Source: Paracoccus versutus
GTDB lineage: Bacteria; Pseudomonadota; Alphaproteobacteria; Rhodobacterales; Rhodobacteraceae
Direction of reading: 5' to 3'
Assembly: GCF_000763885.1 (NCBI RefSeq)
Contig: NZ_JRKO01000023.1
Location: 20,676 to 84,675 of the forward strand
Length of the DNA: 64,000 nt
Shown here: positions 1 to 7,886 of the stretch, in pieces
How the letters are laid out: the number at the start of each line of letters is the position of its first letter
Numbering within the stretch: position 1 is the stretch's first letter
The notes under the pieces: generated by a model
The model's database searches: none
What the model was told of the DNA's origin: nothing
Seen by the model: only the letters and a program-made list of their open reading frames with translations
Made by a program: the position numbers and the translations under genes

Positions 1-384
1 CAGGTGCTGGCGCGGCCCGATCATCCAGGCGCGCGTGCCGGCGCGGGCGGCCTTCAGCCAGCGCATCGCCGGGCTGTCGTCGTCATGGAGCACGAAGTCG
101 ATCTCGACCGTGCCGCTGGCGGGCTCGAAGCTGCGGATCGTGTAGATGCGCGAGACCGGCCGCTGGCCCTGGGGCGTCTCGACCTCGATGCGGACGGCCA
201 GGTTCGCGGGCAGCCAGGCGGCGGGGTCCGCCGCGTCGATGCGGCCGACCACCCGCGCGACCGAGGGAAAGGGGCGGCGGATCTCGGCCACCTCCAGCTG
301 GACGCGATCCATGTCGCGCATGTGATCCTGCTGCGACAGCAGGTCGTCAGGATCTTCGACGGATTCCGTGTTCGGGCTGGCCAT
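1..384 (-). CDS. Siderophore-interacting protein (FAD-binding ferric-chelate reductase), 3' part cut by window edge
   Basis: Reading leftward from ATG 384, 128 codons stay open to base 1. The start is set by GGAAAGGA a few bases upstream. The visible part is the N-terminal FAD-binding domain of the SIP/ViuB family. It contains the flavin-binding segment SRIYTIRSF (about residues 77-85), then [15 protein letters not shown] (about 95-109) and a glycine-rich turn before IGPRQH. Family members reduce ferric siderophores in the cytoplasm with NAD(P)H to release iron. The NAD-binding half lies outside the window. It is transcribed divergently from the ABC ATPase at 551, so the two probably share control. 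Family assignment is strong; the substrate is not known. Confidence 0.85.
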   Translation of the reverse strand, partial: MASPNTESVEDPDDLLSQQDHMRDMDRVQLEVAEIRRPFPSVARVVGRIDAADPAAWLPANLAVRIEVETPQGQRPVSRIYTIRSFEPASGTVEIDFVLHDDDSPAMRWLKAARAGTRAWMIGPRQHL

Positions 385-490
385 GGCATCCTTTCCGCCT
401 GCAGCATGTCGCGGGCGCTGGTCTGAAAAGCAGGGATGGCTGATCGCCGGACCGGGCTCCGGCGCAATGGCTGAAACCATATTGCAGAGC

Positions 491-519
491 GCATTCCGCA
501 ATGCAATACACATGCCGCC
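491..519 (+). promoter_or_regulatory. Candidate operator, copy 1 of a 29-base shared promoter motif
   Basis: GCATTCCGCAATG (491-503), a near-perfect dyad, is followed after four bases by ACACATGCCGCC (508-519). The same two blocks with identical spacing lie at 2269-2297 before the TonB receptor. Copy 1 sits about 30 bases before the ATPase start, in the region divergent from the SIP gene. The IclR-type regulator encoded between the two copies is the natural candidate to bind them; this is inference. Confidence 0.55.
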
Positions 520-550
520 GGAAAAAGGCGGCTCAAGGGAAGGAACGGGA

Positions 551-1348
551 ATGTCCCATCGCCTGCATGCCGATGCGGTGACGCTGCGCTACCAGGCGCG
601 GGTGGTGTCGGAAAACCTGTCGCTGGCGATACCGGACGGGTCGTTCACCGCCATCGTCGGGCCCAACGCCTGCGGCAAGTCGACGCTGCTGCGCGCCCTG
701 GCGCGGCTGCTGGTGCCCGATGCGGGGCAGGTGGTGCTGGACGGCAAGGCGATCCTGGGTCTGCCCTCGCGCGAGGTGGCGCGGCGGCTGGGGCTGCTGC
801 CGCAATCGCCGGTGGCGCCGGACGGGCTGACCGTGGCCGAGCTGGTGGCCCGCGGCCGCTTTCCGCACCAGGGCTTCCTGCAGCAATGGTCGCCCGAGGA
901 CGAGCGGGCCGTGCGCGCGGCGCTGGAAACCACCGGCACGCTGCCCCTGGCCGGGCGCCCGGTGGCCGAGCTGTCGGGCGGCCAGCGCCAGCGCGTTTGG
1001 ATCGCCATGGCGCTGGCGCAGGAAACCGGCATCCTGCTGCTGGACGAGCCGACGACCTTCCTGGACATCGTGCATCAGGTCGAGCTGCTCGAGCTTCTGT
1101 CCGGGTTGAACGCGCAGGGCCGCACCGTGGTCGCGGTGCTGCACGAGCTGAACCTGGCCTTTCGCTATGCCTCGCATCTGGTGGCGATGAACGATGGCGC
1201 CGTGGTGGCCGAGGGCGCGCCCGACCAGATCGTCACCGATGCGCTGATGCGGCAGGTCTTTGGCCTCGATGCGCTGGTGCAGCCCGATCCGCTGACCGGG
1301 CGGCCGATGGTGATCCCGCGTCCGCGCGGCGAATTGGGCGGCGGCTGA
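551..1348 (+). CDS. ABC transporter ATP-binding protein, iron-siderophore type (FecE/FepC family)
   Basis: A 265-residue ATPase. The start at ATG 551 follows AAGGGAAGGAACGGGA; the frame is open upstream but has no better start. Walker A is GPNACGKST (about 34-42), with Ala where Gly is usual. The signature is LSGGQRQR (about 141-148), Walker B is ILLLDEPTT, and the switch histidine is in VLHELN. Length and motifs fit the ATPase of a ferric-siderophore or heme importer. The permease and binding-protein genes are not in the window and presumably lie left of the divergent SIP gene. Together with the TonB receptor at 2349 it would form an outer-membrane-to-cytoplasm uptake route. A cobalamin substrate cannot be excluded, but the SIP neighbour favours iron. 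Confidence 0.88.
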   Translation: MSHRLHADAVTLRYQARVVSENLSLAIPDGSFTAIVGPNACGKSTLLRALARLLVPDAGQVVLDGKAILGLPSREVARRLGLLPQSPVAPDGLTVAELVARGRFPHQGFLQQWSPEDERAVRAALETTGTLPLAGRPVAELSGGQRQRVWIAMALAQETGILLLDEPTTFLDIVHQVELLELLSGLNAQGRTVVAVLHELNLAFRYASHLVAMNDGAVVAEGAPDQIVTDALMRQVFGLDALVQPDPLTGRPMVIPRPRGELGGG

Positions 1349-2146
1349 TCAGTCGAAGGTGCTTTGCCCGCCGGTCGCGCGGTTGATCAGCCGCGCCGCG
1401 TCGCGCAGCGCCAGCCCCGCCTGCGGCGAATCCAGCTTGCCCAGGTTGCCGGCCGTGGTCACGACGCAGACCAGCTCGCCCTGCGCATCCAGGACCGGCG
1501 CGGCCTGGCCGGTGACGTTGGACAGAAGGTGGCTGGTCAGTTCCGCCCAGCCCTCGGCGCGGATGCGGTCGATCGCCGCCTTGCCGGGCGGCGTGCCGCG
1601 GAAGCTGGCCGGTTGCAGGCGGCGTGCGGCCTCGATCTGCGTGCGGGGCAGGAAGGCCTGGAAGACCAGGCCGCAGGCGGTGTTGTCCACCGGCAGCACG
1701 TCGCCAAGGCTGACGGCGGTGATGGCGAAATGCGCGCTGCGATACCAGCGCACGATGGTCGGGCCGCGCTCGGTCCAGATGCAGACGCCGGAGCTGAGCC
1801 CGTGATTCTCGGTCAGTTGCTTCATCTGCGTGCCCGAGATCTCGACCGCATCGACCCGGCGCAGCGCGGCGACGCCCAGGCTCAGCGCCGCCGGGCCAAG
1901 GTCATAGCGGCTGGAGGCGGGATCCTGCACCGCCAGCCCCTCTTTCACCAGGCTCTGCATGTAGCGATGCGCGGTCGAGCGGCCGGTGCGCGACAGCTGC
2001 GCGATCTCGGCCAGCGGCAGGGCGCGTTCCGCCCCGGCCAGGATGTTGAGGAAACGCATGGCGATGGTGATCGACTGGATCGTCCCCGACCGCTTTTGCC
2101 CCGAGAGCTTCGCATCCTCGTCAAGGAAGGGCTCGAACTCCATCAT
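1349..2146 (-). CDS. IclR-family transcriptional regulator
   Basis: A 265-residue regulator. The start at ATG 2146 is supported by AGGAGA upstream; two methionines are adjacent. Residues about 20-85 form the N-terminal winged helix-turn-helix: AERALPLAEIAQLSRTG and STAHRYMQSLVKEGL. The rest is the C-terminal IclR effector domain. Its stop abuts the stop of the ATPase at 1348, so the two genes converge. It is divergent from the TonB receptor at 2349. Lying between two iron-uptake promoters that share a palindromic motif, it probably controls both, perhaps in response to a siderophore or chelate degradation product. Fur would be the more usual regulator for such genes, so IclR control points to substrate-specific induction. 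The ligand is unknown. Confidence 0.85.
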   Translation of the reverse strand: MMEFEPFLDEDAKLSGQKRSGTIQSITIAMRFLNILAGAERALPLAEIAQLSRTGRSTAHRYMQSLVKEGLAVQDPASSRYDLGPAALSLGVAALRRVDAVEISGTQMKQLTENHGLSSGVCIWTERGPTIVRWYRSAHFAITAVSLGDVLPVDNTACGLVFQAFLPRTQIEAARRLQPASFRGTPPGKAAIDRIRAEGWAELTSHLLSNVTGQAAPVLDAQGELVCVVTTAGNLGKLDSPQAGLALRDAARLINRATGGQSTFD

Positions 2147-2268
2147 GGGCGGTTTCTCCTGCGCTTGCGGCTGGCTCGCGGATCGGGCGTGCGGCAGCAG
2201 CGCAACACTAGCGCGGCGCGGCGGCGATGGCAAAGGGGCGGGCGCGCTATGTGATTGACATGCGGAAT

Positions 2269-2297
2269 GCATTGCGCAATGGGGCACACATGCCGCC
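2269..2297 (+). promoter_or_regulatory. Candidate operator, copy 2 of the 29-base motif
   Basis: GCATTGCGCAATG (2269-2281) contains the perfect palindrome CATTGCGCAATG. ACACATGCCGCC follows at 2286-2297, with the same spacing as copy 1 (491-519). A TTGACA that could be a -35 box lies just upstream at 2255-2260. The site is in the 202-base gap between the IclR gene and the TonB receptor, so it could serve repression or activation of both. Confidence 0.55.
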
Positions 2298-2348
2298 AGC
2301 AAGGTTCCCCTGCCAGCCCGCGCTTTTGCCGACAAGCCCGAGGAACCC

Positions 2349-4424
2349 ATGCCCAAGAATCATCGCAGGCGGCTGACGCAAGGGGTCAGCCTGGTCACGC
2401 TTCTGGTCGCAGCGCCGCTGCAGGCGCAGGAAGCCCCCGCCGAAGCCATCACGCTGGAGACGGTCATCATCACCGGCGACACCATCACCCGCGACCTGAT
2501 GGAGACCCCCAGTTCGGTTTCCGTGGTGACGGCCGAGGAGCTGGAAAAGGAAAAGCCCGGCAAGGCCGAGGTCCGCAGCGTCATCGCCGGCACGCCGAAC
2601 GTGCTCTATACCGACAACGTCAGCACGCCGGTCATCCGCGGCCAGGACGCGCAGGGGCCGCATACCGGCGCCAACGCCTTCTTCGCCGGATCGGTGCCGC
2701 GCGCGACCATCAACCTCGACGGCCATTATCTCAGCTATAACGAGCTTTACTTCGGCGCGACCTCGACCTGGGACGTGGACGGCGTCGAGGTGTTCCGCGG
2801 CCCGCAGACCACCGCGCAGGGCGCGAACGCCATCGCCGGCGCGATCATCGTCAACACCAAGGATCCCAGCTTCACCCCCGAGGGCGCGTATCGGCTGGAA
2901 GGCGGCAACTACAACCAGCGCGCCGCATCCTTCATGTGGTCGGGGCCGATCACCGAGGAACTGGCCGCGCGGGTCTCGCTGGACTATTCGGCCCGCGACA
3001 CCTTCATCGACTATGTCGGCTCGAACTTCATCCAGAACGAGATCGGGCAGGACTTCCTGAACGCCAATGCGCGGCTGAAGCTGCTGTGGCAGCCGGCCGA
3101 ACTGCCGGGCCTGTCCGCCAAGCTGACCTACAGCCACAGCCGGATGAAGCGCCCCAGCGCCGAGGGCGCCTCGGAACCCTATGACGAGCTGGAATCGATC
3201 GCCACCTGGATGCCGGGCTGGGACCAGACCACCGATACCGCGATCCTCGACGTGGATTACGACATCGGCAACGGCCTGGTGCTGAGCAGCAGGACGCAAT
3301 ATTCGACCTCGGATGTCGAGCGCCGCGTCGGCACGCCGACCATGGGCGATGCGAATGTCGCGCAGGACAATTACTCGAACGAAAGCAAGCTGACCTTCGG
3401 CACGCCGGCCGACGGGCTCAGCGGCGTGGCCGGCATCTATGTCGCCTTCACCGACCAGGACGAATGGCTGAACCAGGGCGGCATCTCGACCTTCCGCGAC
3501 GAGAAGTCGAACCTGGGCCTTTACGGCGAGGTGAACTGGCGCATGGACGAGCGTTGGACGCTGTCGGCGGGCCTGCGCTATCAGCGCGACCATATCCGCC
3601 GGCAGGGCGACGTCTCGCCGCTGTTCGCCAACAGCGACGTGGATTACGACCACACCTTCGACGCGCTGCTGCCCAGGCTGACGCTGGCCTATCAGGCGAC
3701 GCCGGACTGGAGCGTCGGCGCGCTGGTCAGCAAGGGCTACAATCCCGGCGGCATCTCGCTGGACTTCGGCTATTCCAAGGAATGGACCGAGTTCGACGCC
3801 GAGACCGTCTGGAACTACGAGCTGTTCACCCGCGCCGAACTGCTGGAAGGGCGGCTGATGCTGACCGGCAACCTGTTCTACATGGATTACAGCGATGCGC
3901 AGCACAATATCGCGCATCTGGTCAACGGCGTGACCTATCTGCAGACCGTGAACGCCCAGGATGCCCGCGCCTACGGGCTGGAGCTGGCCGCGGACTGGCG
4001 CGCGACCGATGCGCTGACCCTGCGCGGCAGCATGGGCCTGCTGCATACCAAGTTCGAGCGCTTCGACCAGATGCCCGCCTACGAGGGCAACGAATTCGCC
4101 CGCGCCCCCGGCAAGATGCTGACGCTGGGCGCCAGCTGGGATGCGACCGACCGGCTGAACCTGGGCGGGCAGCTGCGCTATATCGACGGCTATTATTCCA
4201 ACACCGCCAACACCCCGGCCTATGCGGTGGACGGCTTTACCCTGGTCGACGTCAATGCCAGCTACCGTGTCAACGACCGGGTCGAGCTTTACGGCTATGT
4301 CAACAACCTTCTGGACGAACGCACGCCGACGCTGCTTGAAGCGGCGCGGGGGAATGTGGTCTTTACCCAGGGCAGCATGACCTCGCCGCGCATGGTCGGC
4401 ATCGGCATCCGCGGCACCTTCTAG
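2349..4424 (+). CDS. TonB-dependent siderophore receptor
   Basis: A 691-residue outer-membrane receptor; the start at ATG 2349 follows GAGGAAC. A signal peptide (residues 1-26, ending LQAQ) precedes a plug domain with LETVIITGDTITRD (TonB-box region) and VDGVEVFRGPQTTAQG (about 150-165). The 22-stranded barrel follows and ends in the typical terminal Phe (GIGIRGTF). Such receptors take up ferric chelates using TonB-ExbBD energy. It is intact, unlike the related receptor at 40322-42380, with which it shares stretches such as SKGYNPGG and GLRYQRD. It is divergent from the IclR gene and separated by a terminator-like hairpin from the monooxygenase at 4495. A ferric xenosiderophore or chelate is the likely substrate. 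Confidence 0.92.
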   Translation: MPKNHRRRLTQGVSLVTLLVAAPLQAQEAPAEAITLETVIITGDTITRDLMETPSSVSVVTAEELEKEKPGKAEVRSVIAGTPNVLYTDNVSTPVIRGQDAQGPHTGANAFFAGSVPRATINLDGHYLSYNELYFGATSTWDVDGVEVFRGPQTTAQGANAIAGAIIVNTKDPSFTPEGAYRLEGGNYNQRAASFMWSGPITEELAARVSLDYSARDTFIDYVGSNFIQNEIGQDFLNANARLKLLWQPAELPGLSAKLTYSHSRMKRPSAEGASEPYDELESIATWMPGWDQTTDTAILDVDYDIGNGLVLSSRTQYSTSDVERRVGTPTMGDANVAQDNYSNESKLTFGTPADGLSGVAGIYVAFTDQDEWLNQGGISTFRDEKSNLGLYGEVNWRMDERWTLSAGLRYQRDHIRRQGDVSPLFANSDVDYDHTFDALLPRLTLAYQATPDWSVGALVSKGYNPGGISLDFGYSKEWTEFDAETVWNYELFTRAELLEGRLMLTGNLFYMDYSDAQHNIAHLVNGVTYLQTVNAQDARAYGLELAADWRATDALTLRGSMGLLHTKFERFDQMPAYEGNEFARAPGKMLTLGASWDATDRLNLGGQLRYIDGYYSNTANTPAYAVDGFTLVDVNASYRVNDRVELYGYVNNLLDERTPTLLEAARGNVVFTQGSMTSPRMVGIGIRGTF

Positions 4425-4447
4425 GCGGCTGCACCGCGCAATTCCGG

Positions 4448-4476
4448 CCGGCGCCCCCGTGGCGCCGGTCTTCTTT
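4448..4476 (+). terminator. Rho-independent terminator-like hairpin
   Basis: CCGGCGCC (4448-4455) pairs perfectly with GGCGCCGG (4461-4468) across a 5-base loop, followed by the pyrimidine tract TCTTCTTT. It lies between the receptor stop and the monooxygenase start, so it may attenuate read-through rather than fully separate the two genes. Confidence 0.6.
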
Positions 4477-4494
4477 GACAGGCAGGCAGGGCGA

Positions 4495-5799
4495 ATGATG
4501 CTCCGACCAAGACTTTGCATCGGCATGTCCGTTGCGCCCACATGGCTCAGCGGCGAAGGCTGGCGGCACAGGGACAGCGGCATCGAGGGGCTTTATTCCA
4601 GCGACCTGGCGCTGGACGTGGCCCGGCGGGCCGAGGCGGCGCATATGGATTTTGTCTTTCGCCCCGACGCCAGCTTCCTGCCCCTGCCGGTGATGGCGCA
4701 ATCCTTCGGCTTTTCCAGCCTGGACCCGACCCTGCTTCTGGCCTCGATCGCGCAGGAAACCCGCCGGATCGGGCTGGTCACGACCATCTCGACCACCTTC
4801 GGCCATCCCTATCACGCCGCGCGCCAGCTGATGTCGCTGCATTGGCTCAGCCGGGGCCGGGCGGGGTGGAACGTCGTCACCGCCTTGCAGGGCAACGAGA
4901 ATTTCGGCCTGCCCGAGATGCCCTCGTCCCAGGCGCGCTATGCCCGCGCGGCCGAGTTCACCGAGGTGGTGCGCCGGCTCTGGGCCAGCTTCCCGGCCGA
5001 GGCGCTGCTGGTCGACCGCGAGAACGGCCGCTATGCCGATACCGACCTGATCCTGCCCATCGACCACCACGGCCCGCAGTTCCAGGTCAGCGGGCCGATG
5101 AACCTGCCGCAATATCCCGGCCCGGACATTCCGCTGATGCAGGCCGGCGGATCAAGCCTGGGGGTGGATTTCGCCGGGCAGGTCGCCGACATGGTCTTCG
5201 GCATGACGCCCGACATGCCGACCGCGCTGGAGATGCGGCGGCAATTGTCCGAACGCGCGCTGGCCCATGGCCGCCAGCCGCGCGACGTGCGGCTGTTGCC
5301 GGGCCTGAGCCTTTACCTGGGCGAGACGCGGGACGAGGCGCGGGCGCTGTTCCTGGCCACCCACGCCCGGATCGACCGCCGCCAGCGCATGCGGCTGGCC
5401 CAGGAATTCCTGGGCCTCGACCTGCGGGACTGGCCCGAGGACCGGCCGATCACCCCGGCGGACCTGCCGGCCGACCACCGCTCGTCCCGCTGCGCCAGCC
5501 ATTGCGAGGCGCTGCGCCGCATCCTGCGCGACCAGCGCCCGACGCCCGCCGACCTGCTGGCCCGGCCCGAGATCCTGGCCTCGGTGCATTGGCAGGTGAT
5601 CGGCACGGTCGAGGATGCGGTCCAGGAGATCGCCGCCTGGTTCCGCGCCGGCGCCATCGACGGCTTCATCGCCGTGCCGGGCGGCTCGATCCGCTCGCTG
5701 GACCTGCTGCTGGAGGCGCTGATCCCGCGGTTGGTGCAGGAGGGGCTGTTTCGGCCGCGATACTCGGCCGACACCCTGCGCGGCCATCTGGAGGAATGA
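4495..5799 (+). CDS. LLM-class FMN-dependent monooxygenase, NtaA/SnaA/DszA type
   Basis: A 434-residue bacterial luciferase-like flavoenzyme. The ATG at 4495 (or 4498) follows GGCAGG; an upstream GTG at 4459 lies inside the terminator hairpin and is unlikely. Family signatures include FVFRPDASF, LVTTISTTFGHPYHAAR (about 92-108) and LSRGRAGWNVVT (about 119-130), the NtaA-type flavin-binding pattern. Relatives use FMNH2 from a separate reductase to oxidise nitrilotriacetate, EDTA, sulfur heterocycles or alkyl chains. Placement after a TonB receptor and near an iron-chelate ABC ATPase suggests it breaks down the imported chelator or siderophore, or liberates iron from it. A partner flavin reductase is not visible; the SIP protein is a possible electron source. 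The substrate is inferred from context only. Confidence 0.85.
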   Translation: MMLRPRLCIGMSVAPTWLSGEGWRHRDSGIEGLYSSDLALDVARRAEAAHMDFVFRPDASFLPLPVMAQSFGFSSLDPTLLLASIAQETRRIGLVTTISTTFGHPYHAARQLMSLHWLSRGRAGWNVVTALQGNENFGLPEMPSSQARYARAAEFTEVVRRLWASFPAEALLVDRENGRYADTDLILPIDHHGPQFQVSGPMNLPQYPGPDIPLMQAGGSSLGVDFAGQVADMVFGMTPDMPTALEMRRQLSERALAHGRQPRDVRLLPGLSLYLGETRDEARALFLATHARIDRRQRMRLAQEFLGLDLRDWPEDRPITPADLPADHRSSRCASHCEALRRILRDQRPTPADLLARPEILASVHWQVIGTVEDAVQEIAAWFRAGAIDGFIAVPGGSIRSLDLLLEALIPRLVQEGLFRPRYSADTLRGHLEE

Positions 5800-5974
5800 C
5801 CGGCCGCCCGGCCGCAAACTGCGCGAGTGCAGGATCGGGACAGCGATCCGGCTCCCGCTGGCGGTTTCGCGGGCCTGGCTGCCTGTCACGGTCGTGCCCC
5901 GTGCTACCTCATTGCCCGATGACAGGCCGCTCGCGCCGCCTATAGTGGTCCAGCGCAGTGCAGGAGGATGAATC

Positions 5975-6796
5975 ATGCATGTTGTATCGCTGCTTCGCAC
6001 CGACATGTTCGCGATCCGCATCGGTGGCAGGCCCGCAGGGCTGGACGAGCTTTTCCCCGGCTGGACCGAGCTTGACCGTTTCGGCCTGGTGATCGACGAG
6101 CCCGTGGGCGGGGTCGGCGCCACCCACCTGCTGCAATCCGCGATGATGGCCTATTACGATGCCAAGCCCTCGCGCCGCAGCAGTCGCGCCGTCTATCCCG
6201 AGATCTATGCCTTCCATATCGGCAAGTGCCACGGCGCCCATGCGCCCTATGATTTCTGGCCCGCCCGGCGCGAAGTGATCCTGCGCACCGACGATCACCG
6301 CGAGGTGCTGGATGCGATCAACGACCGCGGCATCACCCGCCTCGCCGTTCCCGACCGTCCCTTGCGCGAGGTGGTGCATCGCCCGAAAGAGGTCGAGGCG
6401 GCGCTCGACCGCATCGCCTCTGCCTTCGTCTATGACGCTTCGGGGCGGGTGACGGGCGGCGATGTCGAGATCGCGGGGACCGACAGGCGCACCGAGTTCA
6501 ATCCTGCGCAGGTGCTGCGCCCGGTTTCCGAGATCGTCGCGATGCGCCGTGCGCCCGGCGCGGTCTCGAGCAGCGGCATCCCGATCAAGGAAGCCGATGA
6601 CGATTATGCGCATTGGCTGGTCGCCTGCGACGCCGAGATCGCCCCCGAAGAGCGGGAAAGGGCGCTGCAGACCCGGCAGGCCCTGCGCTCGCCCGAGGGG
6701 CTGGCGACCGAGACCTACCGCCGGGTGGAGGTGTCCGAGGCGCTGAAGCGCCTGGCTTCCGCAGGACAGCCCCGCCACGCCGCTGCGGCGGAATGA
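5975..6796 (+). CDS. Conserved-looking hypothetical protein
   Basis: A 273-residue soluble protein; ATG 5975 follows AGGAGGATGAATC. I recognise no family. There is no signal peptide or membrane segment. Composition is ordinary, with charged residues and a Tyr/His-rich stretch (YPEIYAFHIGKCHGAHAP, about 75-92) that could bind metal or a cofactor. The last about 20 residues, beginning EALKRLASAGQ, belong to the first unit of a 166-bp tandem triplication, so copies of its 3' end recur downstream at 6901 and 7067. It converges with the DJ-1/PfpI gene. Base composition matches the neighbours, and the reading frame is intact. Confidence 0.7.
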   Translation: MHVVSLLRTDMFAIRIGGRPAGLDELFPGWTELDRFGLVIDEPVGGVGATHLLQSAMMAYYDAKPSRRSSRAVYPEIYAFHIGKCHGAHAPYDFWPARREVILRTDDHREVLDAINDRGITRLAVPDRPLREVVHRPKEVEAALDRIASAFVYDASGRVTGGDVEIAGTDRRTEFNPAQVLRPVSEIVAMRRAPGAVSSSGIPIKEADDDYAHWLVACDAEIAPEERERALQTRQALRSPEGLATETYRRVEVSEALKRLASAGQPRHAAAAE

Positions 6797-7232
6797 GGGC
6801 CGCGGGACATTCGCCATGACCCACCGGCCCAGCGGCATGGTGTGACGCCTCCCCAATCAGCCGCGCAGCATCCGGGCGATCCGTTTCGCCATGGCTTTGG
6901 CCGAGGCGCTGAAGCGCCTGGCTTCCGCAGGACAGCCCCGCCACGCCGCTGCGGCGGAATGAGGGTCGCAGGACATTCGCCATGACCCACCGGCCCAGCG
7001 GCATAGCGTGGCGCTTCCCCGGTCAGCCGTGCAGCATCCGGGCGATCCGTTTCGCCGTGGCCTTGGCCGAGACGCTGAAGCGCCTGGCTTCCGCAGGACA
7101 GCCCCGCCACGCCGCTGCGGCGGAATGAAGGCCGCGGGACATTCGCCATGACCCACCGGCCCAGCGGCATAGCGTGGCGCTTCCCCAATCATTCCCGCAG
7201 CAGCCGAGCGATGTGCCGGGCAGTGGCCTTGG
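6735..7232. repeat. 166-bp sequence in three tandem copies spanning two convergent gene ends
   Basis: Units begin at 6735, 6901 and 7067 (CCGAGGCGCTGAAGCG or a close variant), and a fourth CCGAGGCG follows at 7233, so the period is exactly 166. Each unit holds the 3' end of the hypothetical gene read on plus (through its GGCGGAATGA stop), a short spacer with GACATTCGCCATGACCCACC, and the 3' end of the DJ-1/PfpI gene read on minus (an ARxLR tail and stop). Only the outermost copies are attached to genes. Copies 1 and 2 are most alike on the PfpI side. The shared CCGAGGCG at each boundary suggests duplication through microhomology. Confidence 0.92.
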
Positions 7233-7875
7233 CCGAGGCGGGGTTCTGGCCCGTCACCAGCCGCCCGTCGGCGACGACATGCGGGACGAAGGGCAGCAGT
7301 GCCTTGCGGTAGAGCGCGCCCCGCCGGGCCATCTCGGCCTCGGCCTCGAAGGGCATCGCCTTGGCCACCCCGGCGAGGATCTCCTCGCGCCATGAAAACC
7401 CGGTGACGCGGCGGCCCGCCACCAGAAGCCGGCCGTCCGAAAGCCGGGTGTTCAAGAGCCCGCAATAGCCGTGGCAGACCGCGCCGACGATGCCGCCCCG
7501 CTCCCAGATTTCGCGGGTGATGCGCTGCAATCCGGCGCTGTCGGGGAAATCCCACATCACGCCATGCCCGCCGGTGAAATAGATGGCGTCGTAATCGGCC
7601 GGGTCGATCCGGTCGGGCGCGGCGGTCTCTTCCAGCAGCGCCATCCGGGCCGGATCGTCCCGCCAGGCCCGCGCCGAGGCGTCCAGCAGCGGCCATCTCA
7701 GCGCCCGCGGTTCCAGCGGCGCGCGGCCGCCCTGCGGGCTGGCCAGGTGCTGGGCATGGCCCTCGGCAGCGAAGATGTCCCAGGCATGGGTCAGTTCCGA
7801 CAGCCATAGCCCGGTGGGGTGGCTCGGGTCGTCGTAATGGGCGGTATTGGTCACGACATGCAGGATGCGTTTCAT
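7189..7875 (-). CDS. DJ-1/PfpI-family protein (Hsp31/glyoxalase-III-like)
   Basis: A 228-residue class I glutamine-amidotransferase-like protein; ATG 7875 follows AGAGGAT. The nucleophile elbow GAVCHGYCG (about 130-138) supplies the catalytic Cys, and YFTGGHGVMWDFP (about 94-106) holds the glutamate-loop-equivalent and oxyanion elements. Length and layout fit the Hsp31-like branch, which detoxifies methylglyoxal without cofactor or acts as a chaperone. It follows the flavin oxidoreductase gene by 11 bases on the same strand, with a divergent MerR regulator, so an electrophile/aldehyde response is likely. Its last codons lie inside the 166-bp tandem repeat, and two extra copies of this tail stand downstream without a gene. 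Confidence 0.85.
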   Translation of the reverse strand: MKRILHVVTNTAHYDDPSHPTGLWLSELTHAWDIFAAEGHAQHLASPQGGRAPLEPRALRWPLLDASARAWRDDPARMALLEETAAPDRIDPADYDAIYFTGGHGVMWDFPDSAGLQRITREIWERGGIVGAVCHGYCGLLNTRLSDGRLLVAGRRVTGFSWREEILAGVAKAMPFEAEAEMARRGALYRKALLPFVPHVVADGRLVTGQNPASAKATARHIARLLRE

Positions 7876-7886
7876 GGCCGATCCTC

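Noticed and set aside
2247..4583. A 778-residue open frame on the minus strand opposite the TonB receptor
   Set aside because: It is antisense to a gene with clear receptor motifs. Its Gly/Val/Asp/Arg-rich composition is typical of mirror frames in very GC-rich DNA. The same holds for the long antisense frames opposite fezB (13906-16437), feoB, ureC, dsbD and the caspase-like gene.
6585..7188. Minus-strand open frames repeating MPLGRWVMAN-type sequence
   Set aside because: They are translations of the 166-bp tandem repeat in a frame opposite real gene ends, not a repeat protein.
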